From assembly GCF_028714775.1 (NCBI RefSeq), contig NZ_JAQTLS010000029.1, positions 1 through 39,255 of the forward strand: 39,255 bases of DNA, written 5' to 3'. The notes below the pieces were generated by a model, which did no database searches, had not been told where the DNA came from, and worked only from the letters and a program-made list of their open reading frames with translations. Origin of the DNA: Thiothrix sp. GTDB taxonomy: Bacteria; Pseudomonadota; Gammaproteobacteria; Thiotrichales; Thiotrichaceae. How positions within the stretch are numbered: position 1 is the stretch's first letter; every line of letters begins with the position of its first letter. Both the position numbers and the translations under genes were made by a program. Below are positions 15,591-23,424 of this stretch, in pieces.

Positions 15591-17990
15591 TTAATTTGGC
15601 AACCCGGGTGGCACGCCAACATACGGCTTGACGGGTTCCTGTTCGCCCATCCAGCCATTACGCTCTGCCTCCCGGTTAAGCACGGTTATCCGCACACATG
15701 CGCAGTTAAAGTCACAAGTTGTATTCCAACCATCCACCCATGCCTGATGCCCCTTTGGCGCTGCGAATAAGTGCATCTCCGGGTAGTGATAGAGATGGTG
15801 AACCGATAGACCGGGATTGGCAACCATCTGGTATCCCCACACAATATCCTGCACCGACTCGCTATCAGCAAGCGCCTTTTGCCCCTGCCCATAGGATTGC
15901 CCCGTTACCGTGCGGAACACCATCTCAAGATACGCTGGGCTGCTTGGCTCAATCCCTGCCGCTGACCACGCCGTCTCAAGTTGCGCCATAAACTGTTCTT
16001 TGGTCAACCCTTCATCCACCGCACGATATAGCGCCAGCCGCAAATCATCCACTATCTTTCGCGCACTCTGATTGGCAAATGTAAGGCTGCGACTGCGTAT
16101 TGCCGCCGATGCAGCAGCCCAGTCCGCCAAGCCATAACGGGCGCTGCCATCCGCCAATGCCTGCAAAAATGAACGCAGGGAATCATCGGCAACATCTATC
16201 TTTGTAATGCCCTGTGGCTGCTCGGCTAATTTGGCATAGTTGGCAATGAGCTGGTCTGCATATTGGCGTTTCCACAATTCATTGCCATTATCCTTATAGC
16301 CAGCCAGCCAGCCGGTAATAGAGGCATCATAGATTCGGTTGGTCAGTTCAACCAGGTCAAGCCCGTTCTTCCTGACCTCACGCAAATCGCCGCTTTCTTT
16401 GGCACTATCAATCGCGTCAAGCAGAGGCTGAAACTTATCATTTATCTGCTCTTTGGTGGTCGCTGGTCCACGATAGGTCGCTGCCAGCTTATCCAAGCCA
16501 GAGCGCAGCGCAGGCATTACTCGCTTTGCAACCTGCACCGCATACAATTTGGCGGCGCCGATTATGCCCTCTGCTATGCGGCGCTGCTTATCGGTTTGCT
16601 CTATTAAGAACTTATCCCAGCCATCCACCACCCGCTTGCCCTCTGTAAAACCGAAGGGTTGCGCTGGTTTGGGGGCAGCCTTGACAAGCTCCTCGCCCGG
16701 CTGCGGCTCCGGCGCTCCTATCTTTTTACGCAGCCATTTTGCCTCTATCGCCACCTGATCAGCGACGCCCAATACCGCAGTTAGGCGGGGAGCGTCAAGC
16801 TCGGTCTCGGGTTGCGTGATAATGTGATACTGTGGCGGTGTCTCGCCGGGATAATTATGCAGCCATATCCGGTCAACTATCTGCTGGAATAGTGGTTCCA
16901 TCAAAGCCACCCAGCCCGCCTCACTGCGCCCCTGTGATTCAGCATGAACCTCTGATTGCGCAAGACTACCCGCACCACTTTGGGTCTGCATGTTGGCAAG
17001 GGTTTGACTGGTATATGCGTAACTTATCCCCGCTTCCATCTTGGCGAGCCAGGGTTGGAATATGTCACTGGTAGTGCGGGACATCTCGTGGAACTCAAGC
17101 GTATATTGATCCGGTGGATTATCCGGCATGGGGCTGGGCATCATCGGATCGGATTGCTCCGGCACCGGCACTTCACCAACTATCATGCCGGCGACGCGGG
17201 TATCTGCATCAATTATGTCATTCGCCCAGTCCTTTGCCCCAAGTGGCACCTTTGCCAGTATCCAGGGCAGGTCGTGGCGCTCCATGCCCTCAAGTGCCAG
17301 CGCATAAACATAGTTGTATATGTAGAGCAGCCGATAGCAACTTGAGATTACACCCCAACCATACGGACGCCAGGGGTCACGGGCACCAAGCCGCAACGAT
17401 AGAACATCCTCACCTTCCCACGGAATACCGTAAGGCGCATAACGGGAATCGTTGAAATACGGTCGCGCCTTTTGGCTTAAATAGACATACTTGATAGCAA
17501 AGGACTGCACCGATTCAATCTCACTCGGTAAGGTCATGCTGCCTTGATTGATGAATGATAGCGTCAAATCAGAACGCCCATAATCCACTGCATCCCACAA
17601 TAGCGCCTTTAGCGCTCCACTACCGTTGCCGAGTTGCGTTGGGATGTAGCGCTCCAAATACTTGCGCAACCATTCGCAGTGCTGCTTATGCTCGGGGTCA
17701 CCAGAGGACTCTATTATCTCCTCCTCCAGCCCTTGTAGTGAACGCAATGCAGCGTCGCTAGTATCCCGTAATATCGGTTCGGTGCGGCGTAAATGTTCGT
17801 AAAGATGCAGTGGTGTGGTGAAACTGATTTGATTAGCACCCCAGGGACGATCGGAGTGCTGACGCTGGGGGTTGCGTATCTCCATGCCCTCAACCGGCGA
17901 AAACCACTGGTCACTTGCGCCGGTCATTATATTGGCAAGGTTAAGCCGCCACTTTTCCCACTTGATTGGTATGCCTTGTGGAGTTCCCAT
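15591..17990 (-). CDS. Portal protein fused to MuF head-morphogenesis domain
   Basis: A 799-residue protein combining two functions. The N-terminal two thirds resembles the DUF935/Mu gp29 portal family, including the segment RPYGWGVISSCYRLLYIYNY and a long C-terminal helix rich in charged residues. The last third, with MVFRTVTGQSYGQGQKAL and the Cys cluster C-D-F-N-C-A-C-V-R-I, is a MuF (Mu gp30 / SPP1 gp7) domain. In Mu these are separate genes. The ATG at 17990 is preceded by GGAGGT; an in-frame ATG at 18005 precedes that site, so it is less likely. A promoter (18009-18036) lies just upstream, so this gene may start its own transcript. Confidence 0.82.
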   Translation of the reverse strand: MGTPQGIPIKWEKWRLNLANIMTGASDQWFSPVEGMEIRNPQRQHSDRPWGANQISFTTPLHLYEHLRRTEPILRDTSDAALRSLQGLEEEIIESSGDPEHKQHCEWLRKYLERYIPTQLGNGSGALKALLWDAVDYGRSDLTLSFINQGSMTLPSEIESVQSFAIKYVYLSQKARPYFNDSRYAPYGIPWEGEDVLSLRLGARDPWRPYGWGVISSCYRLLYIYNYVYALALEGMERHDLPWILAKVPLGAKDWANDIIDADTRVAGMIVGEVPVPEQSDPMMPSPMPDNPPDQYTLEFHEMSRTTSDIFQPWLAKMEAGISYAYTSQTLANMQTQSGAGSLAQSEVHAESQGRSEAGWVALMEPLFQQIVDRIWLHNYPGETPPQYHIITQPETELDAPRLTAVLGVADQVAIEAKWLRKKIGAPEPQPGEELVKAAPKPAQPFGFTEGKRVVDGWDKFLIEQTDKQRRIAEGIIGAAKLYAVQVAKRVMPALRSGLDKLAATYRGPATTKEQINDKFQPLLDAIDSAKESGDLREVRKNGLDLVELTNRIYDASITGWLAGYKDNGNELWKRQYADQLIANYAKLAEQPQGITKIDVADDSLRSFLQALADGSARYGLADWAAASAAIRSRSLTFANQSARKIVDDLRLALYRAVDEGLTKEQFMAQLETAWSAAGIEPSSPAYLEMVFRTVTGQSYGQGQKALADSESVQDIVWGYQMVANPGLSVHHLYHYPEMHLFAAPKGHQAWVDGWNTTCDFNCACVRITVLNREAERNGWMGEQEPVKPYVGVPPGLPN

Positions 17991-18008
17991 AAATGACCTC
18001 CACAATAG

Positions 18009-18036
18009 CTTATACTACCACTTTTGTTAAAGTCAA
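18009..18036 (-). promoter_or_regulatory. Sigma70-type promoter for portal and head genes
   Basis: On the minus strand TTGACT (18036-18031) and TATAAG (18014-18009) are separated by 16 bases. The predicted start lies about 12 bases before the portal ATG, right at the GGAGGT ribosome site. The same short-leader layout occurs at the divergent promoters near 23.3 kb. It lies in the gap between terminase and portal, so head and tail genes may be transcribed independently of terminase. Confidence 0.6.
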
Positions 18037-18107
18037 GCAATAAGATTTGTTGTCAATAGGTGTCAATGGTTGACAGTGCTATATTTGCTGCGATGGGGAT
18101 ATATAGA

Positions 18108-19535
18108 TTATGATATTTGCTTGCTTAATCGTTGTTTGCCGCGTCCTCCGCTATCCCGCTTTTTAGTGGGGGTTGATGTTGGGGGGGGGCTGCCTTGCTT
18201 GGCATACCCAAGCCGCCGCGATGCTGACCACGCCAACATCGCCGCCGTTACCATATCATCGTGACATTCGTTATTAGCCTCATATCTATATCTCCCGCTC
18301 GGCAATGGGTGATAAAGGAAGTTATACATTTCATGCACCAATTTCTCGCCCAGTTCGCTATGCGCTATCGCCACCTCATTACGCTCCAATGCCACGCCGA
18401 AATCCAGCACCAGTTGTTCCTTCCAATTTAGGGGCGCATCCTTATATGGCAGCGCCCCCATAGTCACGCCGTAGCATCGTATCCCATGCTTGCAAAGTAT
18501 CTCTATCACCGGCGAACCATAGCCCGTTGCATCAACCCATATCGGCAACCCGCCGCCGTATTTCTCCCATATTGGCTTGACCTTTTCAGCAACCATGTCC
18601 CAGCTTATCCCCTGCGTATGTAGCATGGGAAACATTGCGCCATCACGGGTGCAGGCAACCAACGCGGTATAGTCCACCGTTTGCCCCAAGTCCAACCCAA
18701 ATGCTACCGGTACGCCTTCGCTTAACACGCCCAACTTGGCGCCAAGATTGAACGCCATCTCTGTGCCCAGGAATACCCCGCCGCTCGGCAAGCCCCAACG
18801 ATTCAAGCATTCCCGTTCAAACACCAGTCGCGGAGTAGTGCGCTCGGCACGCAGCACCTTCTCCATCCACTGTTGTTGCGTAAGGTGCGCGGGCTTGATG
18901 GGATAACCCTGCTCGTCCATTGGATAATCAAACACCGCAAAGTAGTCGGGATCGGCGGGGGCACCCTTTAATACAAGTTCATGGATGAATGTGCCTGCCT
19001 TCTTTGACGTAATGTATAATCGCCGCACACCCGGGCGAAAGTTGTATTCGCAAATAGGGAAGAAGTCGGGGTGATAAAAGCAGCACTCTTCAAATATCCA
19101 ATACTCCGGTTCCTTAATACCCCGGATACGATCCACGCCCTCCGTGTCCCGGCAAGTGAATGTCCACAATGTGCCACCACCGGGAATATAAACAGCCGCA
19201 TCATCCTTGACATGGCGCAAACCAGGGATGCGGCGTTTTGCCTCTGGCACAAATGATTCCTTGATGTGCTTATATTCAATGGAACACCAGGCGCCGATTA
19301 CATCTGGCTTTGCCCACGAGAATGGATTCTCCGGGTTAAGCAACTGCACCGCCGCCGCCGTTTTACCCACATCACGGGGGGCGGTGATAATAATAGCTGG
19401 CTTATCACAGGTCAATATCTGATGCCAAAAGTCATTTAGCACATAGGCTTGACGGGATAATGTCATGCGGTTACGCTCCCGCCATGTCTCGCCAGCGATA
19501 CTCTTAACTGATTTCCGTGATGTCCGCACTAACAC
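18108..19535 (-). CDS. terL: Terminase large subunit
   Basis: The 475-residue motor that packages DNA into proheads. The N-terminal ATPase has Walker A TAPRDVGKTA (51-60) and Walker B WIFEE (146-150). The C-terminal RNase H-like nuclease shows its acidic residues in GLDLGQTVD (Asp282), IWVDATG (Asp335) and NECHDDM (Asp426/427). All expected motifs are intact. I chose the GTG at 19535 because TGGAGGAG lies upstream. An ATG at 19466 would remove 23 residues and is an alternative. The gene overlaps the end of the upstream candidate small subunit by 32 bases. Confidence 0.93.
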   Translation of the reverse strand: MLVRTSRKSVKSIAGETWRERNRMTLSRQAYVLNDFWHQILTCDKPAIIITAPRDVGKTAAAVQLLNPENPFSWAKPDVIGAWCSIEYKHIKESFVPEAKRRIPGLRHVKDDAAVYIPGGGTLWTFTCRDTEGVDRIRGIKEPEYWIFEECCFYHPDFFPICEYNFRPGVRRLYITSKKAGTFIHELVLKGAPADPDYFAVFDYPMDEQGYPIKPAHLTQQQWMEKVLRAERTTPRLVFERECLNRWGLPSGGVFLGTEMAFNLGAKLGVLSEGVPVAFGLDLGQTVDYTALVACTRDGAMFPMLHTQGISWDMVAEKVKPIWEKYGGGLPIWVDATGYGSPVIEILCKHGIRCYGVTMGALPYKDAPLNWKEQLVLDFGVALERNEVAIAHSELGEKLVHEMYNFLYHPLPSGRYRYEANNECHDDMVTAAMLAWSASRRLGYAKQGSPPPTSTPTKKRDSGGRGKQRLSKQIS

Positions 19536-20028
19536 GGCGCAACTCCTCCATTATTGGTTTGATTATATCAGGTGCCAAGCCACGCGATTCCAGGATACTC
19601 TGCGCTTTCTTCAGCCACATCTCCCGCGCCCTATCCACAAAGGCGGCAATCTGCGCCTCCTCCATAGGAACCATCGGGCAGGCTTTAATGGCGGCGGTGA
19701 TAATACTGGTTTCATCCTTATCCCAATCCCCACTATTGTAATGCTCCAGCGCAATACAAGCAGCGGTGCGCACCAGGCGCTCCCATCGTTCCGGTGTGCC
19801 GGTAGTAGCGCGGCGCTTGGTAGTAATAGACGGAACAACCAACTTCGCCTGATCATCCGGCGACCGCTTCCACCCCGCCTTAACCCAAAGCTGGATGATT
19901 TTGCCCGCCTCGGTTTCCGGGATTTCCCCAAAATCACGGAGCTGGTAAACCCCAATCACCTTAATCCCGGCAGCGGTAAGTTCACTGTGTAATTTAGCAG
20001 CGATGCGCTTCAGCTCTACATTTGCCAT
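19504..20028 (-). CDS. Probable terminase small subunit
   Basis: A 174-residue mainly helical, charged protein immediately upstream of terL and overlapping it. Position, size and helical content fit the DNA-recognising small terminase, which would bind the packaging site. I cannot name a family or place a helix-turn-helix firmly; the segment around residues 20-50 is a possible winged region. It starts right after the repeat-rich region, where a packaging site could lie. A GGGGTGGTGG site precedes the ATG. Confidence 0.5.
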   Translation of the reverse strand: MANVELKRIAAKLHSELTAAGIKVIGVYQLRDFGEIPETEAGKIIQLWVKAGWKRSPDDQAKLVVPSITTKRRATTGTPERWERLVRTAACIALEHYNSGDWDKDETSIITAAIKACPMVPMEEAQIAAFVDRAREMWLKKAQSILESRGLAPDIIKPIMEELRRVSADITEIS

Positions 20029-20162
20029 GATTCCACCACCCCATTTGTTACAGATAGATGCTTGACAAAATCAAGTGTAACAAATCTGTAACACCGTAAG
20101 TTATTGATAATCCTACCTATTGTTACAAGTAACAGATGTAACAGATCAGTAGTTATGTGATG

Positions 20163-20188
20163 ATAAAAATGGGGTCTAGGGACACCCC
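20163..20188 (-). terminator. Possible terminator after the primase operon
   Basis: On the minus strand, GGGGT (20188-20184), an 8-base loop and ACCCC (20175-20171) form a short GC hairpin followed by ATTTTTAT (20170-20163). It would stop leftward transcripts from the primase before the terminase genes. The stem is only 5 bases, so this is tentative. Confidence 0.4.
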
Positions 20189-20240
20189 TAAATAACGGAG
20201 AAAAGTGAAAACCATCTGTAACACCTGTAACAGTAACAAG

Positions 20241-20264
20241 ATTGTTATTTATCAATGACTTACG
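20241..20264 (+). repeat. 24-bp direct repeat, copy 1
   Basis: Element starting ATTGTTATTTATCAATGACT, repeated exactly at 20313-20336. An inverted one-mismatch relative of its right 16 bases lies at 20095-20110. It interleaves with TGTTACAGAT-type iterons. Confidence 0.85.
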
Positions 20265-20312
20265 GCGTAACAGATTGTTACAGATGAATTTTCCAACCCC
20301 TTCATCTGTTAC

Positions 20313-20336
20313 ATTGTTATTTATCAATGACTTACG
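20313..20336 (+). repeat. 24-bp direct repeat, copy 2
   Basis: Exact second copy of the 20241-20264 element, 72 bases away. Both copies are flanked by TGTTAC/GTAACA motifs. Confidence 0.85.
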
Positions 20337-20340
20337 CAAA

Positions 20341-22182
20341 TTACCCATCTCCCCTTGCATTTACATCTTTCTTCGGTAATCTCTTAACCGTCCATTCCCG
20401 CTTGATTTCCCCGTTTTTGCGGGTAGGTGGAGCCTTATCATATCCGAGCCGTGCCAGTTCTTTGCCGAGTGAAATGGCGCTCCCCTTGATGCTGGGATTA
20501 ACTTGGTGCAACTCGGCAAGTATCTCGGTAGCGGACAGGTATTCAATTCCAATCTCGCTGGCGAACCCCTCTGGTTTATCAAAGAGGTCAAGAAAAGCCG
20601 ATAGTATGTCCGGCTCCTGGTAGAATTGTTCGCTGTGTTCAAGCATTTCATAAATGAACCCACGATTATCAGCGAGTATATCATCCTTTTGGGCTAACGC
20701 TTGTGCCCACACCTGGTCACCGCAATAAGGGGGCAGTTCATCTATAGGGTCGTCAAGTGGATTGTCGGGTTCCAACTTAATCACCCAAAATCGGCGGTTG
20801 CCGGTAGGGTCAGATAGAAACCGATCATCATTGGTGTCACCGCAGAATGATGCCCGGCGGGGGCGGCTAATAGGATAGTGCCCGTATGCCTTGCGGTATT
20901 TGACTTTGGATAGCGTGAGATAACCCTTGAGGGTATTATAGTCAGCGCGCTGGAATGATGCCAGTTCGGAAACGTTGATGATAAAGTTATCAGATAGCGC
21001 CTCAAAACTATCTTTGTTGTGTAAGTCGGGCAATGTTTCGCTGTAATAGTCGTGGAGTTGCGGCGGACATAGATGGCGGAGGAATGTTGATTTGCCGATG
21101 CCCTGGGCGCCGGTCAATATGAGCATCCCCTGGGGAATGAACTCTGATGTAATGGAGGCGATGGATGCCGCAAGCCAGTGGCGCAGGATACTGGGCACTA
21201 ATGCCGGTGAATGTTTGGTGTGTAATTTGGTGGCGAGTTCGGCTATATGGTCACCACCATCCCAGCTTAACCCTAATAGCCAGTCATTCACAGGGTTGGT
21301 GGATGGGCAGAATTCCGATTCAAGTATGCTGATGAAATAGTCTTTGGATGCTTTGGCGCGCTTTAATGATTCATCGGTGAATGGCAGGGTATGCCAGATG
21401 GTATTAAGGTCGCGCTCTGATAAGCGGGATACCTTGCCATTGGCTTTACGCATAAGAGCATCCAAAAATCCATTGTGGAATATGCCGTTGTGGGTGGCAT
21501 GGTCAATCACGAGTTTGATGTGTTCCGGGATGTTTTGATCGGCAACAGATGTAGCGGGAGCAAAATCAGATACCTTAATAGTTGATTCGGGTTTTGGCGC
21601 TGCCCACTGCTTGCCATTATCTATCGCTTGCTGTAATACTTCATTGGCAAGTTCTTCCCCGTAGTAACCATCCTTTTCTTTATCCTGTATCCAATCATAT
21701 ATGTCGTATTTGTCGGATCGCTTGGGGTTGATATCCCACAAGATACACTCACCAATATCACCCAGCGCCCCCGCTATGGCATCGCCGACTTGCCGAGCAT
21801 ACTTGCGCCCGGGTGTATCGCAATCGGGGATAATAAGCCAGTGGGAACCAGGTATGGCGTAGTCTAAAAAATGACCGGGCTTGCTTGCCGCCCCCTGGTA
21901 TAAACAGGTTGCAGTTAATCCAATCTTGATTAACGCCTCTGCCTTATTCTCGCCCTCCACCACTATTATCCATTTGCCATCGTCAATAGCGGCAAGGATG
22001 CCGGGCAGATTATATGGCGTTGTTTTCCATTCAGCCAGCAATGACTTGAGTGGTTTACCTGTCTCGGCATCCACCGGGTAAAACGCTTTTTTGCCGGTGC
22101 CAGTTTCGCTTGCCTCTTTGCGCACCTTGACAAATAGGGTGCGTCCATCGGCGTCACGATAACCCTCGTAACGAGTGGTCAT
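20341..22182 (-). CDS. Primase-helicase (Toprim + VirE/SF3-like ATPase)
   Basis: A 613-residue replication protein. Its N-terminal half carries a Toprim primase core: VVEGENKA (catalytic Glu76) and the IIPDCDTPG strand with Asp120 and Asp122. The C-terminal half is a VirE-type (PF05272) superfamily 3 helicase with Walker A GAQGIGKST (358-366), a Walker B-type INVSEL segment, and the sensor run FCGDTND with SDPTGNRRFWVI. It would prime and unwind at the phage origin, probably in the adjacent repeat region. I placed the start at 22182 after a GGGGGG site; an upstream ATG at 22275 lies inside the HTH gene. No zinc finger is visible. Confidence 0.88.
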   Translation of the reverse strand: MTTRYEGYRDADGRTLFVKVRKEASETGTGKKAFYPVDAETGKPLKSLLAEWKTTPYNLPGILAAIDDGKWIIVVEGENKAEALIKIGLTATCLYQGAASKPGHFLDYAIPGSHWLIIPDCDTPGRKYARQVGDAIAGALGDIGECILWDINPKRSDKYDIYDWIQDKEKDGYYGEELANEVLQQAIDNGKQWAAPKPESTIKVSDFAPATSVADQNIPEHIKLVIDHATHNGIFHNGFLDALMRKANGKVSRLSERDLNTIWHTLPFTDESLKRAKASKDYFISILESEFCPSTNPVNDWLLGLSWDGGDHIAELATKLHTKHSPALVPSILRHWLAASIASITSEFIPQGMLILTGAQGIGKSTFLRHLCPPQLHDYYSETLPDLHNKDSFEALSDNFIINVSELASFQRADYNTLKGYLTLSKVKYRKAYGHYPISRPRRASFCGDTNDDRFLSDPTGNRRFWVIKLEPDNPLDDPIDELPPYCGDQVWAQALAQKDDILADNRGFIYEMLEHSEQFYQEPDILSAFLDLFDKPEGFASEIGIEYLSATEILAELHQVNPSIKGSAISLGKELARLGYDKAPPTRKNGEIKREWTVKRLPKKDVNARGDG

Positions 22183-22192
22183 GCCGCCCCCC

Positions 22193-22417
22193 CTATTTTT
22201 TGAATCGCTTGTCGGGTGGCGGGGTGTATGCCCGCACATAATCAATCTTGAATAATAGCCTATCCTTGCTGCCATGCCGCTTGATTGGCTTTAACCTGCC
22301 ATTACTAATCCAGCGCCTCACCGTGCTGATGCTGACGCTGAAGTGTTTTGCAATATCGTAAATATCCCAGCAATCAGGGGGTTTGATAACGTCTCCTGCA
22401 TAAACCGCCATGCCCAT
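22193..22417 (-). CDS. Small helix-turn-helix DNA-binding protein
   Basis: A 74-residue HTH_17/excisionase-like protein. The helix-turn-helix is clear: DIYDIAKHFSVSISTVRRWI, followed by NGRLKPIKRHG, the typical wing of this class. The basic C-terminus (DKRFKK) could contact DNA backbone. It lies 11 bases before the primase gene and is preceded by a promoter containing a 30-bp perfect palindrome, so it likely represses or times its own operon. AAAGGA precedes the ATG. Confidence 0.8.
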   Translation of the reverse strand: MGMAVYAGDVIKPPDCWDIYDIAKHFSVSISTVRRWISNGRLKPIKRHGSKDRLLFKIDYVRAYTPPPDKRFKK

Positions 22418-22430
22418 AGTGCATCCTTTC

Positions 22431-22460
22431 TAATGATGATTGATATATCAATCATCATTA
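22431..22460. promoter_or_regulatory. 30-bp perfect palindrome, predicted operator
   Basis: The sequence from 22431 reads TAATGATGATTGATA and is mirrored exactly through 22460. It spans the predicted -10 and start site of the leftward promoter for the HTH-primase genes. A dyad this long and perfect at a promoter strongly suggests an operator for a dimeric regulator, most simply the HTH protein encoded 14 bases downstream. Confidence 0.8.
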
Positions 22461-22482
22461 ATCAATAATATAAAGAAGTCAA
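22454..22482 (-). promoter_or_regulatory. Promoter for HTH-primase operon
   Basis: On the minus strand TTGACT (22482-22477) and AATGAT (22459-22454) are separated by 17 bases. The -10 is weak, as often seen at regulated promoters. It overlaps the palindromic operator. Confidence 0.5.
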
Positions 22483-22487
22483 GGGGA

Positions 22488-22509
22488 ATTTTAGGGTTGC
22501 CCCTAAAAT
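22488..22509. terminator. Hairpin between membrane protein and HTH gene
   Basis: ATTTTAGGG (22488-22496), loop TTGC, CCCTAAAAT (22501-22509): a perfect 9-base stem with A/T ends. On the minus strand it would follow the membrane-protein stop codon and could terminate or attenuate transcription before the HTH promoter. A clean U tract is missing beyond the stem. Confidence 0.5.
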
Positions 22510-22820
22510 ATCCCGAGTAACTTCAATGCAAGCAGCGCTCCGAATAGCAGTCCAGCGGCGAATCCCAGCCCATTGGATAGCATGGTGCGTTTGCGCCATC
22601 GCCGGTCATTCTCATTGCAGGCAGCGGCGGCAATCCGTAAATCGCCGAGCTTAATGTCATTACTAATAGATATGACATTCCTGCCGATGCCCTCCACTAT
22701 CCCCCCCAATGCGTCCAGGGGAGGCTGCATAGCCTGGCGTGCCAGTTCAGCGGCAGTGGCAACCAATAATGCCTCGCGCTCCGTCCACTGAATCGGCTCC
22801 TGCTGTTTACTCGGCGGCAT
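22503..22820 (-). CDS. Small membrane-anchored protein
   Basis: A 105-residue protein. Residues 1-75 are polar and helical (for example EALLVATAAELARQAMQ). The C-terminus has one membrane helix (about 83-104, MLSNGLGFAAGLLFGALLAL). It has the look of a coiled coil tethered to the inner membrane. I recognise no family. The ATG at 22820 overlaps the end of the upstream gene by 14 bases and follows GGAAGG. Possible roles include membrane anchoring of replication or host takeover, but nothing in the sequence decides. Confidence 0.6.
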   Translation of the reverse strand: MPPSKQQEPIQWTEREALLVATAAELARQAMQPPLDALGGIVEGIGRNVISISNDIKLGDLRIAAAACNENDRRWRKRTMLSNGLGFAAGLLFGALLALKLLGIF

Positions 22821-23316
22821 TACGCTTAACCTTCCTGCCCGGCGCCTGATGTTCTTTGGGGGGTAGTGGGTCAGGGGTGCGCGGCTTAATATCCACCGCT
22901 GGCTTGACCAACTGGAATTGCTCATCAGCAACTTTGAGCAGCTTGAATAGCTTGCTCCATGCGTCATTGCCGCTAATCAATTCGGTGAGGGTCTTCCAGC
23001 GCACCCCATCAATCCAGCTATTGCCAACAATCTTTTGCCACGCGTAAAGCTGGGTGGTAAGATGCCACTCCTTTTGTAGCACATCAGCCGTTAACCCGAC
23101 TTTAATGAACTCCTGCTGGCGCACCGGATCATAAGTCAGCCGCACCCGCTTTGTCCACCGGCCAGCGAAGTTGGGATCATCACCGAATAGTTCATGGTCA
23201 ACCGTAGTGGCGCAGGTTTTGGGTAGGAATGCCTTGCCGCGCAGGGCATTACTCATATGGTCACGTTCAATGTTGACCATAGCAGCCAACTTTACAACAT
23301 CAACATAGTTACTCAT
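22807..23316 (-). CDS. Unknown protein, first gene of the leftward early operon
   Basis: A 169-residue protein of unknown function. The N-terminus (YVDVVKLAAMVNIERDHMSNALRGKAFLP) may include a helix-turn-helix-like segment. The middle is rich in Trp and charged residues, and the C-terminus is a Pro/Lys-rich tail. I chose the ATG at 23316, which follows GGAGGT. A consensus promoter (TTGACA, 18 bases, TATAAT) is immediately upstream, so it should be transcribed early and strongly. It may be a regulator, but I cannot assign a family. Confidence 0.65.
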   Translation of the reverse strand: MSNYVDVVKLAAMVNIERDHMSNALRGKAFLPKTCATTVDHELFGDDPNFAGRWTKRVRLTYDPVRQQEFIKVGLTADVLQKEWHLTTQLYAWQKIVGNSWIDGVRWKTLTELISGNDAWSKLFKLLKVADEQFQLVKPAVDIKPRTPDPLPPKEHQAPGRKVKRNAAE

Positions 23317-23334
23317 GTTCAACCTCCTGCCCTT

Positions 23335-23364
23335 ATTATAGCCATAGCCGATTTTACTTGTCAA
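23335..23364 (-). promoter_or_regulatory. Consensus leftward early promoter
   Basis: Minus strand TTGACA (23364-23359), 18-base spacer, TATAAT (23340-23335). Both hexamers are perfect. The start falls about 12 bases before the ATG at 23316. The -35 lies inside CTTGTCAAG (23357-23365). Confidence 0.8.
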
Positions 23365-23385
23365 GCTAAATTTTTACTTGACAAG
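23357..23385. promoter_or_regulatory. Paired CTTG-N-CAAG operator candidates
   Basis: CTTGTCAAG (23357-23365) and its reverse complement CTTGACAAG (23377-23385) lie 20 bases apart, two helical turns. Each covers the -35 of one of the divergent promoters. A regulator binding both could switch leftward and rightward transcription together. Confidence 0.6.
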
Positions 23386-23405
23386 CCGTGTCAATATATT
23401 AGTAT
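23378..23405 (+). promoter_or_regulatory. Rightward promoter for the GT/MT cassette
   Basis: TTGACA (23378-23383), 16-base spacer, TAGTAT (23400-23405, four of six matches). The predicted start is at about 23412, at the AAGGAGGT ribosome site of the first glycosyltransferase gene. Confidence 0.65.
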
Positions 23406-23424
23406 GAAGGCAAGGAGGTTTCAC

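Larger units (their letters stand above)
20029..20340. repeat. Iteron-like repeat region, candidate replication origin
   Basis: No gene is supported in this 312-base gap. It holds about eleven copies or near-copies of TGTTACAGAT in both orientations (for example 20046-20055, 20084-20093, 20129-20137, 20137-20146, 20214-20223, 20225-20233, 20267-20275, 20276-20285, 20304-20313), plus a 14-base TGTTACAAGTAACA (20121-20134). A 24-base element is repeated exactly at 20241-20264 and 20313-20336. A 16-base inverted relative with one mismatch sits at 20095-20110. The region is AT-rich and lies between primase and terminase, which suits an origin, a packaging site or an operator array. Confidence 0.75.

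Noticed and set aside
20062-20090. TTGACA at 20062 as a rightward promoter
   Set aside because: The -10 at the right distance (TCTGTA) is poor and no gene lies downstream in that direction.
20016-20360. A 114-residue leftward reading frame across the repeat region
   Set aside because: It simply translates the repeats (RKSLINNN twice), has no credible ribosome site and overlaps both neighbours.
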